DNA of 64,000 nt from NCBI RefSeq assembly GCF_950295315.1, contig NW_026647565.1, positions 17,277-81,276 on the forward strand, written 5' to 3'. The DNA is from Erinaceus europaeus (taxonomy: Eukaryota; Chordata; Mammalia; Eulipotyphla; Erinaceidae). Made by a program: the position numbers and the translations under genes. Below the pieces are notes generated by a model. That model was not told the origin of the DNA and did not search any database. It saw only the letters and a program-made list of their open reading frames with translations. Every line of letters starts with the position of its first letter. Positions within the stretch are counted from its first letter, which is position 1. This document shows positions 46,979 to 57,900 of this stretch, piece by piece.

Positions 46979-47373
46979 CAGCCACTCAGGTCCGAACCAC
47001 TCCAAAATCAAAAAATCCCCTGGATTTCTTATAGACAGTTACAAAGAAAAATTAAAGAAACTCTTAAAGAAACTGTGGTATGATGTGAAAAAAGAGAATT
47101 GTGCATAGTATTTCTTCTATTGGTATTACTTCGATGCTATTTTACTAATATCTTAGGAATATAATTTTATGCAGAGATTTATTATTTGAGACTATTCTAA
47201 AAAATTTGGAAAACACTTTTTCATTTTTATCGAGCTAAATTGATATTCAGTACTAAATATGTTTAATCCACATAGCATAATGACTTGACATATATATGCA
47301 TCATTGAATGAATGAAAAAACACATCTTGATTTAAAACCATACATGCTTTAGGGGGAATAATTGCATTTTTTA
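46979..47373. other. Unclassified sequence upstream of the pseudogene
   Basis: The first 60 bp are probably the 5'UTR of the retroposed mRNA. The remainder is AT-rich and unassigned. Confidence 0.35.
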
Positions 47374-47388
47374 ATTTATATAACTTTT

Positions 47389-47645
47389 TTCTTTTCTTTA
47401 TTTTCCTTTTTGTTGCCCTTGTTTTTATCATTGTTGTGGCTATTATTGTTGTTGTTGATGTCGTTGTTATCAGATAGGATAGACAGAGGGGAAGACAGAG
47501 AGGGGGAGAGAAACATAGACACCCGCAGACCTGCTTCACCCCTTGTGAAGTGACTCCCCTGCAGGTGGAGAACCGGTAGCTCTAACCGAGATCTTTGTGC
47601 TTTACGCCATGTGTGCTTAACCCATTGCATTACCACCCAACTCCC
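47389..47645 (-). repeat. SINE, reverse
   Basis: Complete copy with a 14/15-bp duplication ATTTATATAA(C/T)TTTT at about 47374-47388 and 47647-47661. Head ends CATTACCACCCAACTCCCT. Confidence 0.9.
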
Positions 47646-47649
47646 TATT

Positions 47650-48266
47650 TATATAATTTTTATTTATAAAATGAAAATATTTGACAAGACCATAGGATAA
47701 GAGGGGTGCATTTTCACACAATTCCCACCACTAGAACTCTGTGCCCAGTCTTCTTCCTTGAAAGCTTTCCTATTCTTTATCCCTTTGGGAGTATGGACCC
47801 AGGATCATTGAGGAATGCAGAAAGTGGAAGGTCTGGCTTCTGTAATTGCTTCCCCACTAAGCATGGGCATTAAAAGGTCGATCCATACTTCCAGCCTGTC
47901 TCTCTCTTTCCCTAGTGGGGCAGGCATCTGGGTAGGTGAGGCTTCAGGACACATTGGTGGGGTCATCTTCCCAGGGAATTCAGGTATGGTGTGATCCCAC
48001 TCATAAACAGAATGACAAAAAAGAACAGAAAGGGAAACTCAAAGCAGAATCTGACTGAGTTTGGAGTATGGCACCAAAGTAAAAATCTCTGGGTGGAGGT
48101 TGAAGGTAGATGGTCAGCTTCACTTGGGGGTAGGGGCACAGACCTTTGGTGGTAGGAATAGTGTTAATATACACTTCTATTAATTTATAGTCTCATAAAT
48201 CACTATTTAATTAACATGAGAGGGGAAAATGAATCGAATGTCTCAGACTTTTTGATGAGTAGAATG
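47650..48266. mobile_element. L1 3' end with 5' inversion (twin-priming type)
   Basis: From 47650 to about 47985 the L1 3'UTR is on the minus strand with its T-rich tail edge at the left. From about 47986 the text turns to plus orientation (GTGTGATCCCACTCATAAAC, the ORF2 stop region) and runs into the early 3'UTR until the provirus target site. This is the arrangement expected of a minus-strand L1 whose 5' part was inverted during insertion, with loss of the middle. Confidence 0.75.
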
Positions 48267-48695
48267 TGTTGGTTGTGGCCAGGTGTTGGGCTGCATCAAA
48301 GAGAAGAGAGAGAGAAGGTCCGGAGCAAGTGGGGTACACAAATCTTTATTATAGGATGGGGGGGGGCAGAAAGAGAGAGAGCCGAAGGAGCCTAGAGAGA
48401 GAGAGAGAACGAGAGGGGGAAGGGAGGGAGCTTTTATTGGGCCATAACCAGGGATGACGTGTGGGGGCAGGATTGGTTAAGGGGGCACTGACGTGTGGGG
48501 GCAGGATTGGTTAAGGGGGCACTGACGTGTGGGGGCAGGATTGGTTGAAGGGGCACTGACGTATGGGGGCAGGATTGGTTGAAGGGGGCACTGACATGTG
48601 GGGGCAGGATTGGTTCAAGGGGGCACTGCTAGGATTTTGTGGGGCATGGTAAAACCTGGGGGCGGAGACTGCATCAGAATAATTCCTCAGCATCA
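48267..48695 (-). mobile_element. 3' LTR of the provirus
   Basis: 429 bp. The minus strand starts TGATGCTGAGGAATTATTC and ends in ACCAACA. U3 holds five tandem 34-35 bp units (48455-48627), then CCCAATAAAAGCTCCC (TATA-like). The poly(A) signal AATAAA is at 48345-48350 (TTTATT on plus). A purine-rich run with AGAGAG repeats lies between them. Confidence 0.92.
48455..48627 (-). repeat. U3 tandem repeat, five units, CCAAT and CRE-like half-sites
   Basis: Unit starts (TGACGT or variants on plus) are at 48455, 48489, 48523, 48557 and 48592, giving a period of 34-35 bp. Each unit has GATTGGTT (a CCAAT box on the minus strand). TGACGTGTG is intact in units 1-3; unit 4 has TGACGTATG and unit 5 TGACATGTG. 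The 5' LTR has three such units. Confidence 0.93.
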
Positions 48696-48712
48696 TCTCC
48701 TCCTTTCCCTTT
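48696..48712 (-). promoter_or_regulatory. Polypurine tract of the provirus
   Basis: On the minus strand AAAGGGAAAGGAGGAGA lies directly before the 3' LTR start TGATGC. This is the expected primer site for plus-strand DNA synthesis. Confidence 0.9.
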
Positions 48713-48825
48713 ATATCTAAATGGACACAGTAAAGAAAAATGGAATGGAGCAGGCTTAAATGTTTTTAAGGAATGCCATGCTCAGGTGGGAAGATGTAGG
48801 ACTTTCTGTGGAGGAGGGAAGTCTT

Positions 48826-49122
48826 TTTTTTTTTAACTTTTTTAAATATTTATTTTATTTATTTATTCCCTTTTGATGCCCTTGTTGTTTTATTGTTGTA
48901 GTTATTATTGTTGTTGTCATTGTTGGATAGGACAGAGAGAAATGGAGAGAGGAGGGGAAGACAGAGAGGAGGAGAGAAAGATAGACACCTGCAGACCTGC
49001 TTCACCACCTGTGAAGCGACTCCCCTGCAGGTGGGGAGCTGGGGTTTGAACCGGGATCCTTATGCCGGTCCTTGTGCTTTGTGTCACCTGCGCTTAACCC
49101 ACTGCGCTACAGCCCGACTCCC
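48826..49122 (-). repeat. SINE, reverse, perfect 15-bp TSD, inside the provirus
   Basis: GAGGAGGGAAGTCTT at 48811-48825 and 49123-49137. The copy is complete, with head CACTGCGCTACAGCCCGACTCCC. It is younger than the provirus. Confidence 0.95.
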
Positions 49123-49137
49123 GAGGAGGGAAGTCTT

Positions 49138-50850
49138 AAATGGCTGCCAACCTTGTGAGATTTATGTGTCCTCCTGTGCTCAACCCCTCTTTAGAGAGAG
49201 AGACTTACCTGGAGGGACTCATCTCATAGGTTTAAGGGCAGCCTGCTCAACCATCTCTTCACAATATCTCTACATCTTTTCTATCTTTCTATCTAGTCAT
49301 AGCATAACAAAACAGGAAGGGACAAGTAGGGGAGTAGTAAAGGCCAGTGTGATGTGAAGGGAAGGGTTGGTGTGTAAAGGAACGTTCCCTGCTTGGGGGG
49401 GGAAGGGACAAGGGTACATAATGAGGGGGAGGTGGGAGGGCATGACCCACCAAACAGAGGGGCTATTTGACATTGTATAGTCCTCAAGGCAACAGTCTGT
49501 AAAGTCTATGAACTACTCAGGATCAGTCTATGAAAAACCAGCAGCGTGAAGGGAAATAAGCTGCTTTAAAATTGTGTAAAATGTCTATAGGGTATGCCAG
49601 AAAGTCTGATACAAGTCTCAGTCCAAAGTAGATGGCTAGGGGAAGAATTGGCAGGGGATGAGACACTGCATGAGGGAGGTCAGCTGCTGGAATTCTGCTT
49701 TTCTGTAGATAGCCAGCTGGAACCACCAACACGTGACAGGCAGATCAGAAGCAGGAACAGCAAGCAGGCATTAAGAAAGTTCTGTCCTTGGAGTCTGTAT
49801 ATCAGGTTCTTCAGATCGAGTTAAGTGACATTTAGGGTTTCGGGGGGTGTGTCACTGTAGTTGTGCCATCTAGTGGGTGACATCAGGTTGTGCAGGGGTT
49901 CAGATGGTTTTTCCGGGATTCCTGTGAAAGAAACACAAACAATCTGCTTCTCGTGGTTAATTTGAACTTGTAACAAGTTATAGGTTTATTATAGTAGATA
50001 CCTCGATAATTATAATTGGTTTAAATCTCTTTATGATTTTATTTAAAGGTCATCTAATGTGACCTCCTGTAGCAGTCTCTACAGCAGGATCTTGAGATCA
50101 ATTTTAGTTAAAATGTGTATTTTAAACAGACTCAATTTGCTTAGAGAGTTAACGCATTTTCGTGACAATGATTTTAACATTTACAGTGCTAGATTGATGC
50201 CAGATCTATTGTGGATTAATTTCCACAAGACAGTTTACAGGGCATTTTTGGGGGCCCTCCAAAGGTGTCCTGTATAGAGAATTTATATTTTAGTTTTGGG
50301 AATGTATTGTCATTAAACATTTAGAATTTTACCTTAGTTAGTTACCTTAGCAAATTAATTTTTACCTTGTCTGATAATAATGTAGCTGTAGGGTTACACT
50401 TTTGACCATTAAGTTAGTGTTACCAAACTTGAGACATACCCATAAACATTTAGTTATAACACACTTGAGGAAAAAGAACTTTTGTTATAAAAACATATCA
50501 TTTTAAAAACAAATTTATATCTGTCATTAGTCACACAGTTTAAGACTAAACGCTTACATATATACCAAAACTATATATAAAAATCAGAGGGAAAAAAACA
50601 AAAATTTTGGAATGTTTCTGGACATCTCCAGAAACTTTGGCTGTGTCTAGCATTTTTATATAAAGCCAATTACCTTTTAGAGTACTCTGAGCAGATGGGT
50701 CATGCAAAAAAAATATTTTCGTCATTCAACACACTCACTCACAAAACACAACTGGCCAGTTATAACTGGGAAAGGGTAGGAGAGAGGTCTCTGTGAGCCA
50801 GATTTTGTAGGTTCTGCCATGTCGTGTTATGGGTCTTGGGATGTATCCTG
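49138..50850 (-). other. Provirus 3' region without recognisable env
   Basis: Between integrase and the polypurine tract no frame longer than 76 codons on either strand shows signal-peptide, surface-unit or transmembrane-unit features. The region is AT-rich at 49980-50700. It is either a decayed env or the non-coding 3' part known from env-less IAP-like elements. Confidence 0.5.
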
Positions 50851-52159
50851 CATATGGTCCTCTTGTAGTATTTCTTGTTCTTCAGGGATAACAGCGCCAT
50901 CCTGTGGGTATTGTCTGACATGGCGGGCAGGAACCCAGACAGGTTTAGAGAAATTTTGAGGGAAAATGCATGCGAAACCTCTTCTCATGGTCAATAGGGG
51001 GTCAGGCCCTTTCCAAATTTTGTCGAGTGGGTCTTTCCATTTGACCTTAATGTATGGGAGGGTAGATGGTGTTTGCCAGTGAAGAATAATAGGAGGTAGG
51101 TCCGAATTATTGTAGATATTAAAAAGATTTAATGTAGTTAAGGCTTTTGCTAGCTGGATATTGGGGGATATGTTCCTCCTTTATCTTTATTTAATTGAGC
51201 CTTCAGAGTTTGATGGGCCCTCTTGACAATGCTTTGTCCCTGTGGATTGTAGGGAATGCCAGTGGTATGAGTAATATTCCAGAGGGAACAAAAATCTTTA
51301 AATTGTTTGCTGGTAAACATAGGCACATTGTCTGTTTTCAAAAAAAAGGTAAACCCATAACGGCAAAACAAGAAAGCATATGGCTTACAAGCTTTTTAGC
51401 GCTTTCTCCCATCTGAGCTGTTGCCCACATAAATTTAGAAAAGGTATCAATTGTGACAAACACATATTTTTGTTTGTCAAAGTTTGGTATGTGGGTGACA
51501 TCGATTTGCCAAATAGCATTAGCTTTTAAACCTTGGGGGTTAACCCCAAGAGTCTGGATAGCAGGTGTCTTTATGAGACTTGCACAAGAAGAGCATGTAG
51601 TGAGAATACATTTTAACTGTGGTAAAGGAACATCAGGAAATCGAGCTTGAAGGCCTTTAAGATTAACATGGGTTAGAGAATGAAAATTAGCAGGATCAGA
51701 GACAGAGACCGGGAAAGTTCCTGTGGAGGCAAGGTGGTCAACTGCAGCATTCCCTTCTGTCAGGGAACCAGGAAGAGGGCCGTGGGAATGAAGGTGTTGA
51801 ATATACAGTGGTTGGGTTCGAGAACAGAGCATAGAGGTGATTTGAATCAAGAGAGGAGAAAGTGGGTTGTCATCAATTTTTACATAAGAATGAGCAAGCC
51901 ATGAAAGTAAGTTAACAGTATACACACTGTCAAAAAAAAGGTTGAAGGATTCTGGTACAGCTTTTAATGCAAGGAAAACAGCATAAAGTTCTTTGTACTG
52001 AGGGGAATTCTCAGGAATCTCAGTAAAGAGAGGTTTAGGAGATTGTTTGTCTGGGTAATATATAAGGGCTGCAGCTCCCCCTTTTCCGCCATCAGTAAAG
52101 ACTGTAGGAGTAGAGGGAATGGGATCCCAAGAGAAAAGTTTAGGTGCTAGTAGAGGCAA
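50850..52159 (-). pseudogene. Provirus RNase H and integrase, frameshifted
   Basis: Continues the RT frame after an in-frame TAG. RNase H: FTDGG, KELYAV, FFDSVYTV and NAAVDHLAS hold the D-E-D-D residues. Integrase: zinc-binding part with HSLTH and CSSC, core with QIDVTH (first D) and, after a frame change near 51345, KTDNVPMF (second D). In the third position the segment reads [12 protein letters not shown], with Lys in place of the catalytic Glu. The C-terminal GPD-type segment (IWKGPDPLLTMRRGF) is in the 50940-51030 region, in another frame. The enzyme would insert viral DNA; here it cannot. Confidence 0.9.
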
Positions 52160-52201
52160 AAGAGATAAAGAAGCTATAAATTTAAGAAGGAAAATGGCTA
52201 T

Positions 52202-53422
52202 CTATTTGTCCTGGAAATTCCACGAAGCTTGTGGCAAAGCGGGAATGATGGTGTATAAGCCACTCTGTATCTGTGAGAGAAAAGGGCAGGAAATTAAATC
52301 CAGTTCTTTCCCTAAGACCTGCACAGACCTATTACTCCCTTGGCGAACCATGAATGCTAATGCGTCTATCTCAGTGAGGAGTCTTGAAGCTCCGCCTACT
52401 GGCATGTGAAGCAACTCAAGAACCCCAAGGTCTTGCCACAATGCCCCTACTACTGTGGGGGTGGAGTTGAAGATTAGAAGGTTTACTGGAGAGGAGGGGG
52501 AGAATTGAACAAGGTGCATGTCCTGGAGGGCCTGGTTAAACCTTTCCAGTGCCAAGGAGGCCTTGGGAGTTAACTTAAGTTTTGAGAAGGGGTGTTTGTT
52601 TCCTTTCAACAGGTTAAACAGCAGTTGGAGGCAGCTTGTAGGCAGATAGAGATACTGCCTAAGCCAATTTAAATTTCCTAGAAAACTTTGTAAAGAAGCA
52701 AGAGTAAGGTTAGAAGGAAAGGTGACATTAAGTTTTAAGGGACGAATTTGCATTAGAGAAATCTCTGAACCTAGGAAAGATATTGGAGGAATTAGCTGTA
52801 TCTTCTCAGGTGCTACATTAAGGTCACTTTTCTTTAATGCAGGAATGAGAAAATCACGTAAGGCATAGAGATCTGTATCTGATTTTCCCCATATTAAAAT
52901 ATCATCTGTATAATGAAAAACATTAAGGCCCTTGTAAATATATGGGAAAAGGGCAGATTTAACAGCCTTCTGACAGATTGTAGGACTATTGGCCATACCC
53001 TGGGGCAGCACCACCCATTCAAATCTATCAACAGGGCTGGCATTATTAATAGAAGGAACAGAGAAGGCAAAATGTTTACAATCTTGCAGATGCAAGGGAA
53101 TAGAGAAAAAACAATCTTGTATATCAATAGCTATGACTGGAATTCCCGTGGGAATTGCAGAAGCAAGAGGCAAACCCCTTTTGGGGGAGCCCCAGACCTG
53201 CATGGTTTTATTTACCGCATGGAGATCTTGGAGGTGGCGCCATTTTCCAGAGCACTTTTTAATCACAAAGACTGGAGTATTCCATGGGCTTCGAGAATGA
53301 CGAATGTGTCCCAAGGATAACTGCTCTTGGACAAGCTCCTTTAAAATTTCTAATTTATCCCTAGGTAAAGGCCACTGTTCCACCCAGACAGGCTCATTAG
53401 AAAGCCAGTGGGGAGTTTGCAT
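52202..53422 (-). pseudogene. Provirus reverse transcriptase, open over 406 codons
   Basis: The longest open frame of the window. It contains an N-terminal WVEQWPLP segment, WNTPVFVIKK and KWRHLQDLHAVN (fingers), LPQGMANSPTICQ, the catalytic YTDDILIW, FLGSEI and the NWLRQYL connection-type region. All RT blocks are in order and the YxDD core is intact. TAG at 52202-52204 stops the frame before RNase H, which follows in the same frame, so the break is a point nonsense change rather than a frameshift. RT normally comes from a gag-pro-pol precursor, so this fragment has no start of its own. Confidence 0.92.
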
Positions 53423-53439
53423 ATGAACAGTGGCAGTTA

Positions 53440-53800
53440 GTATTGGGGGTGCTGATTAGATCTGGTCTCGCAGGAGCGAGTGTTACGCTCTGCAGAGGCA
53501 TCTGTGGATATCCTAACATCAAGACATTCCAGAAGATCCCTGCCCAGTAGGTTGGTGCTAATATCAGATACCAAAGGCCGGAAGTGTCCAGTAGAACCTT
53601 CCGGGTCTTCCCACACGAGCGAGTCTCATGTGTGAAATGATGGGGTCACCCCTCCTACTCCATGTATACTGGGTCCAGGGGGGAGTTCCCAATCTTGTTG
53701 AACCTCTTCTTGCCTTAAAATCGTCTTTTCTGCCCCCGTGTCAATCAAAAATTTTAAAGGAATATTGCCAATCTTTACTGTCATAGAAGGCTGACCTCAT
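53440..53800 (-). pseudogene. Provirus protease remnant
   Basis: On the minus strand, PLKFLIDTGAEKTIL (about 53765-53720) has the DTGA active-site motif of retroviral aspartic proteases, and LLGRDLLECLD (about 53550-53515) matches the conserved GRDLL region. Frame changes separate the two and the link to RT is out of frame. The dUTPase-like and nucleocapsid parts that usually precede it are missing. Confidence 0.8.
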
Positions 53801-54225
53801 TAGCCAGTTAATGGAAACTGACGAATCTATATTGGGTGGGGTCACCCTTTCCCATGCTTGTGTTGCACAGATGCGTACCTGTTCAAAATAACCGGTTGGA
53901 AACCTGGCTTCTGCCTGCTGAGTTCCAGATTCAAACGCTCCTGCTCCAAAAAAAGGATCAAAATTCCATTCTACCTGTTTTTACTATTTTCCTGCGATTG
54001 TCTAGAGCATTCATCACTGAAGCATGCTTTCCATTGTAGGTAGAGGGGGTCTGGGAGTGCAGCACAAGCCAGGTCTTTCCAGTCCTGGGGGGTGTTAAGG
54101 TGATGGTAAAAACTCCTTAAAATGGACTTACTCCATGGTGCATTAATCTCGTCCTCCCTGACCGCTTGTCTAAGTTATCTGAGTAACAATAGCCATCCCC
54201 ACTACCTCACCACAGGGCGAGAAAG
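53800..54225 (-). pseudogene. Provirus gag remnant (capsid N-terminal part)
   Basis: Minus-strand text contains NTPQDWKDLA and DPLYLQWKACFSDEC (about 54100-54010), then a shifted frame with GYFEQVRICATQAWERV (about 53900-53850). These fit the N-terminal capsid region of class II retroviruses. Matrix, the start codon, the capsid C-terminus and nucleocapsid are absent. At about 54225 the gag text joins truncated LTR text directly. Confidence 0.7.
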
Positions 54226-54235
54226 GAGAGGGCGC

Positions 54236-54491
54236 AGAGAGACAGCCGAAGGAGCTCAGAGAGAGACAAAGAGCGAGAGGGGGAAAGGAGGGAGCTTTTA
54301 TTGGGCCATAACCAGGGATGACGTGTGGGGGAAGGATTGGTTGAAGGGGGCACTGACGTGTGGGGGCAGGATTGGTTGAAGGGGGCACTGACGTGTGGGG
54401 GCAGGATTGGTTGAAGGGGCACTGCTAGGATTTCGTGGGGCGTGGTAAAACCTGGGGGCGGAGACTGCATCAGAATAATTCCTCAGCATCA
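54236..54491 (-). mobile_element. 5' LTR of the provirus, truncated
   Basis: Aligns with the 3' LTR from TGATGCTGAGG through the tandem units and CCCAATAAAAGCTCCC to the GCCGAAGGAGC block, then stops; R end, U5 and the primer binding site are missing. Three tandem units start at 54319, 54354 and 54389. Few substitutions separate it from the 3' LTR outside the repeat. Confidence 0.9.
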
Positions 54492-54627
54492 AGAATGATT
54501 GCATTTTTAAGGCCACTTTAAGAATTTAATCAGCTGTTGATTTTGTTAAATTGAAACCTTTCTTTTAAATGCATTTATAGTTATCTTTTCACTGGTAAAG
54601 TCTTGTCTTTAAGAAATATATAATTAT

Positions 54628-54917
54628 GGGAGTCGGGCAGTAGCACAGCAGGTTAAGCGCACCTGGTGTAAAGCTCAGGGACCGGCTCAAGGATCCCGGT
54701 TCGAGCCCCCAGCTCCCCACCTGCAGGGGAGTCGCTTCACAAGTGGTGAAGCAGGTCTGCAGGTGTCTGTCTTTCTCTCCCCCCTCTCTGTCTTCCCCTC
54801 CTCTCTCCATTTCTCTCTGTCCTATCCAACAATGATGACATCAACAACAATAATAGCTACAACAACAATGGAAACAACAAGGGCAAAAAAAGGAAATAAA
54901 TAAATAAATATTAAAAA
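54628..54917 (+). repeat. SINE, forward
   Basis: Complete, head GGGAGTCGGGCAGTAGCACA, GGTTCGAGCCC box B, and AAATAAATAAATATT tail. Flanks AAGAAATATATAATTAT (54611-54627) and AAGAAATATATATTTAT (54918-54934) differ at one base. Confidence 0.95.
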
Positions 54918-54934
54918 AAGAAATATATATTTAT

Positions 54935-57900
54935 GTACATTAAATTCATATTTGGGGTCCCTGGCTCAGAGCCTTATGCATGCTCAGTTTCACTACTTAG
55001 GGCCACTTATTTTTTTTATCAAATAAACAGGCAGAGAGAGAGACACAGAGAGAAAGGCAGAGAGATACCATAGCATGGAGCTTATTCCACTGTCATAAAT
55101 ACCTTTCAAGTGCCCTTCATGTGCCTTAAACCTGGATCTCTGTGCACCCTACTCAGTGAGCTGTCACTCAAGCTCCCATATTAAATACTTTTAGACACCT
55201 CAGTACATATTAATATAATGCGTTAAGTAACATTACTTAAGTCATAGTGTGTCATATCTAAGAATAATTTGTATAAAATATATATAGTCAAGTAAAATGA
55301 AAGTTTTTGAGGGTAAATAAAAGCTACAAGAGTCATGAACCTGCGTGGCAACCACTTTTGCATGTATAAAATTTTTATTATTTAATTTTTACTAATAAAT
55401 TAATTTTGTGCATGTATATTTATTTAAAAACATTTATTTAATTAACTACTGATTTATATGTCTACATTTTGAGAGGAGAGGGGTAAATAAAGAGGGAGAG
55501 AGACCGAGAGATAACTGCAGTATTGCTTCGCCACTTGTAAAACTTTCCCCCTGCAGGTGGGAACCAGAGGTTTGAACCCAGGTAATTCCATATTATAATC
55601 TGTGAGTTTAACCAGGTGCATTACCACCTGGCTCTGAAAAAAAGTGAAAAGTGAAAAGTGGTAATATTCTTACTAAACTGTATATATTGTTGCTGCTGTT
55701 TATCTTCACAAACTGAATTCTCCAGAGTTCTTAAGATTTCTTGGACCTCTGTCAATGCTCTACCATACGAAGGAGGAGCTGAATTTGCCTTAGACTGATC
55801 CAGTTAAGAACAAAAAAGACACAAAAACAATTGTTAGAATTAATTGAATAAATGAGTTAGGGTCTGAGGTAGCAAGACTGAGAGATGTGGAAGATACCTT
55901 ACATGTAAATTTTAGTTCATGTATTTGGAACTCTTAGACACCAAGAGACTGGTCAATCTCTTTCCAAAGGACACCTCAAGATTACTGGTCTGAGACAGAA
56001 CAGTCAGGACTTGTGATGAGCCCTTGCTTTCTCATAATTTCTCTTTCATGATACACCACACTTCTTTCTTCCACCAGTGTCCCAGATAACAGGTAGACTC
56101 TTCCTGTAACTTCTATAGACTAGTTTCTTTTGGAGGTCAAACAGAGGAAACTTATATATTTTCAAATTCTATTTATTCTTCTAGGGATGGGATGGTACAA
56201 GTGATGGATAATTAGCTTGGCAACCTGAATTCATTACTGAAAAGTCAAGCAGGTGCCACGAGAATTCTTTCCATTGTTTTTGCACACTTGTCCATTTTTT
56301 TCTCTGAAATGCCAGGTAAGTATGGACATATCTTTTATTGAGGCCCTCACTTATAGAATTTGATAAATTAAAAGCCAAAGGAGATAAAGGGGTAGGGAGA
56401 AAAAAAAAACACCAAAGGAAATTCCAAAGCATAAATTTCTCTCTCCTGCGATATGTTATGCTTCAGAATACATGAAGTTTAAGTCATAATGTCTGCACGA
56501 ATGTAAAAGGGAAGTGATTTTTCTTTTGTAGTGTGGAGATGACACTAACTGTGCTGAAATAACCATACAATATCTATGTACTTTATAAGGAAGAAGAAGT
56601 GGAAGATGAATCATCTGTGATGTCCCTCGTCTGGAGAAGAAAGGGAAGGTAATTTATTATCTTTTGAACATAAGCTATAGAAAGGTAAAAAAAAAAATAA
56701 ATTAAAGTGATGAAGAATAACCTGAAGTATTCAAACCCAGCAGGTCCATAATTCCCAAGAAGATCTCCAAATGGAGCTTTTTATGAAAATGTTCCTTTCA
56801 TACCAGTGTGACCTTTCACAATAAGGCACAATTTCAAGTCAAAACGTTTGTCTGCTGTGATGCTGACAGCTGCCCAGTGGGATGGGGTCACATAACAGCA
56901 CTGCAGGCATCTAAAGGACATTGGTTCTCGACCCCTGTGTCAACCTCTAGAGTTCCCAGGGTCGGGTCAACAACCTAAGGATGCCTATGGTCTTATTCTG
57001 GGATACCTCTGGGACATCCCACAGACTAGGGGCATTCTTTGCCAAAAGCATTCCCAGCCCTATTTTGTGACTTGCTTTGTAGAGTGTTACTGTGGAGCAT
57101 GAAAATAGAAAAGAGTGAGAGTGGAGGTTGGGGTAAGGATTGTCAAATCATCCTTCAAAAGCCGGGAAAAGATAGCCCTTCTTTCTAATATGACTTTGAT
57201 GGGAGTTATGGATTCAGATTTTTGGAGACTGAGATAAAAGTCCCCCATAAAATATATGATCCACACATGTTGCACATTCACATTATAGAGTTTATTATTT
57301 TCAACTATTTGGCAAATGTGGGATTATAACCTTAAAGGGATACACAAACTATCATGCAGAAATCTGCCTTTCCTTCTTAAGAAACCTTTTGTGTTAGATG
57401 CCATAGTAAGTAAAAATGACCACTAGCCTCCAAAGGCTTTGCTCAAAATTCTTTATCCTAGACCTATTTACTTTAATTCTGTAGTGATGCCTTCCACACC
57501 ATAAACATGTTCAGTTACAAGATAAATGCATCTTAGGAGGTGTAATATTCAGCACTCTGACTATAGCTAAAATAATGTATTAAATATTTGAAAGTATCTA
57601 AAACAGTAAATCTTAAGAGTTCTCATCACAGGAAAAAATGTTCACTCTAAGATGATTAGTGTTAACTAAATTTATTTTGGTGATCATTTCACAATTTATC
57701 AAATCATTATGTTGTATGCATAAAACTAGTACATGTATATTATACCTCAATTAGAAAATACAAGTGTTGCAAAGACTCCAAAATGTCAAATAAGTAAAGA
57801 AATTAATGTTTATATACATTATTATTCTGTCATAACATAGTCCATTCTGTCATAATAGTGGCTACTATATACAAATGGAAAATGAAATTTCTTTACAAAT

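Larger units (their letters stand above)
48267..54491 (-). mobile_element. Defective class II (betaretrovirus-like) provirus
   Basis: Perfect 6-bp target-site duplication AGAATG at 48261-48266 and 54492-54497. On the minus strand: 5' LTR 54491 to about 54236 (truncated), gag remnant, pro, RT, RNase H, IN, about 1.7 kb without a recognisable env, polypurine tract, and 3' LTR 48695-48267. The RT and IN sequence type and the 6-bp duplication fit ERVK/IAP-like elements. A SINE (48826-49122) entered later. R, U5, the primer binding site, the leader and the gag N-terminus are deleted next to the 5' LTR. Stops, a frameshift and an active-site change in IN make it inactive. Confidence 0.92.

Noticed and set aside
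46684..47034. Plus-strand 116-codon gene
   Set aside because: It is antisense to the NUP35 pseudogene.
48455..48627. CRISPR-like array
   Set aside because: Units are contiguous without variable spacers and lie in an LTR of a mammalian provirus.
52913..53320. 135-codon plus-strand frame
   Set aside because: Opposite strand of the provirus reverse transcriptase.
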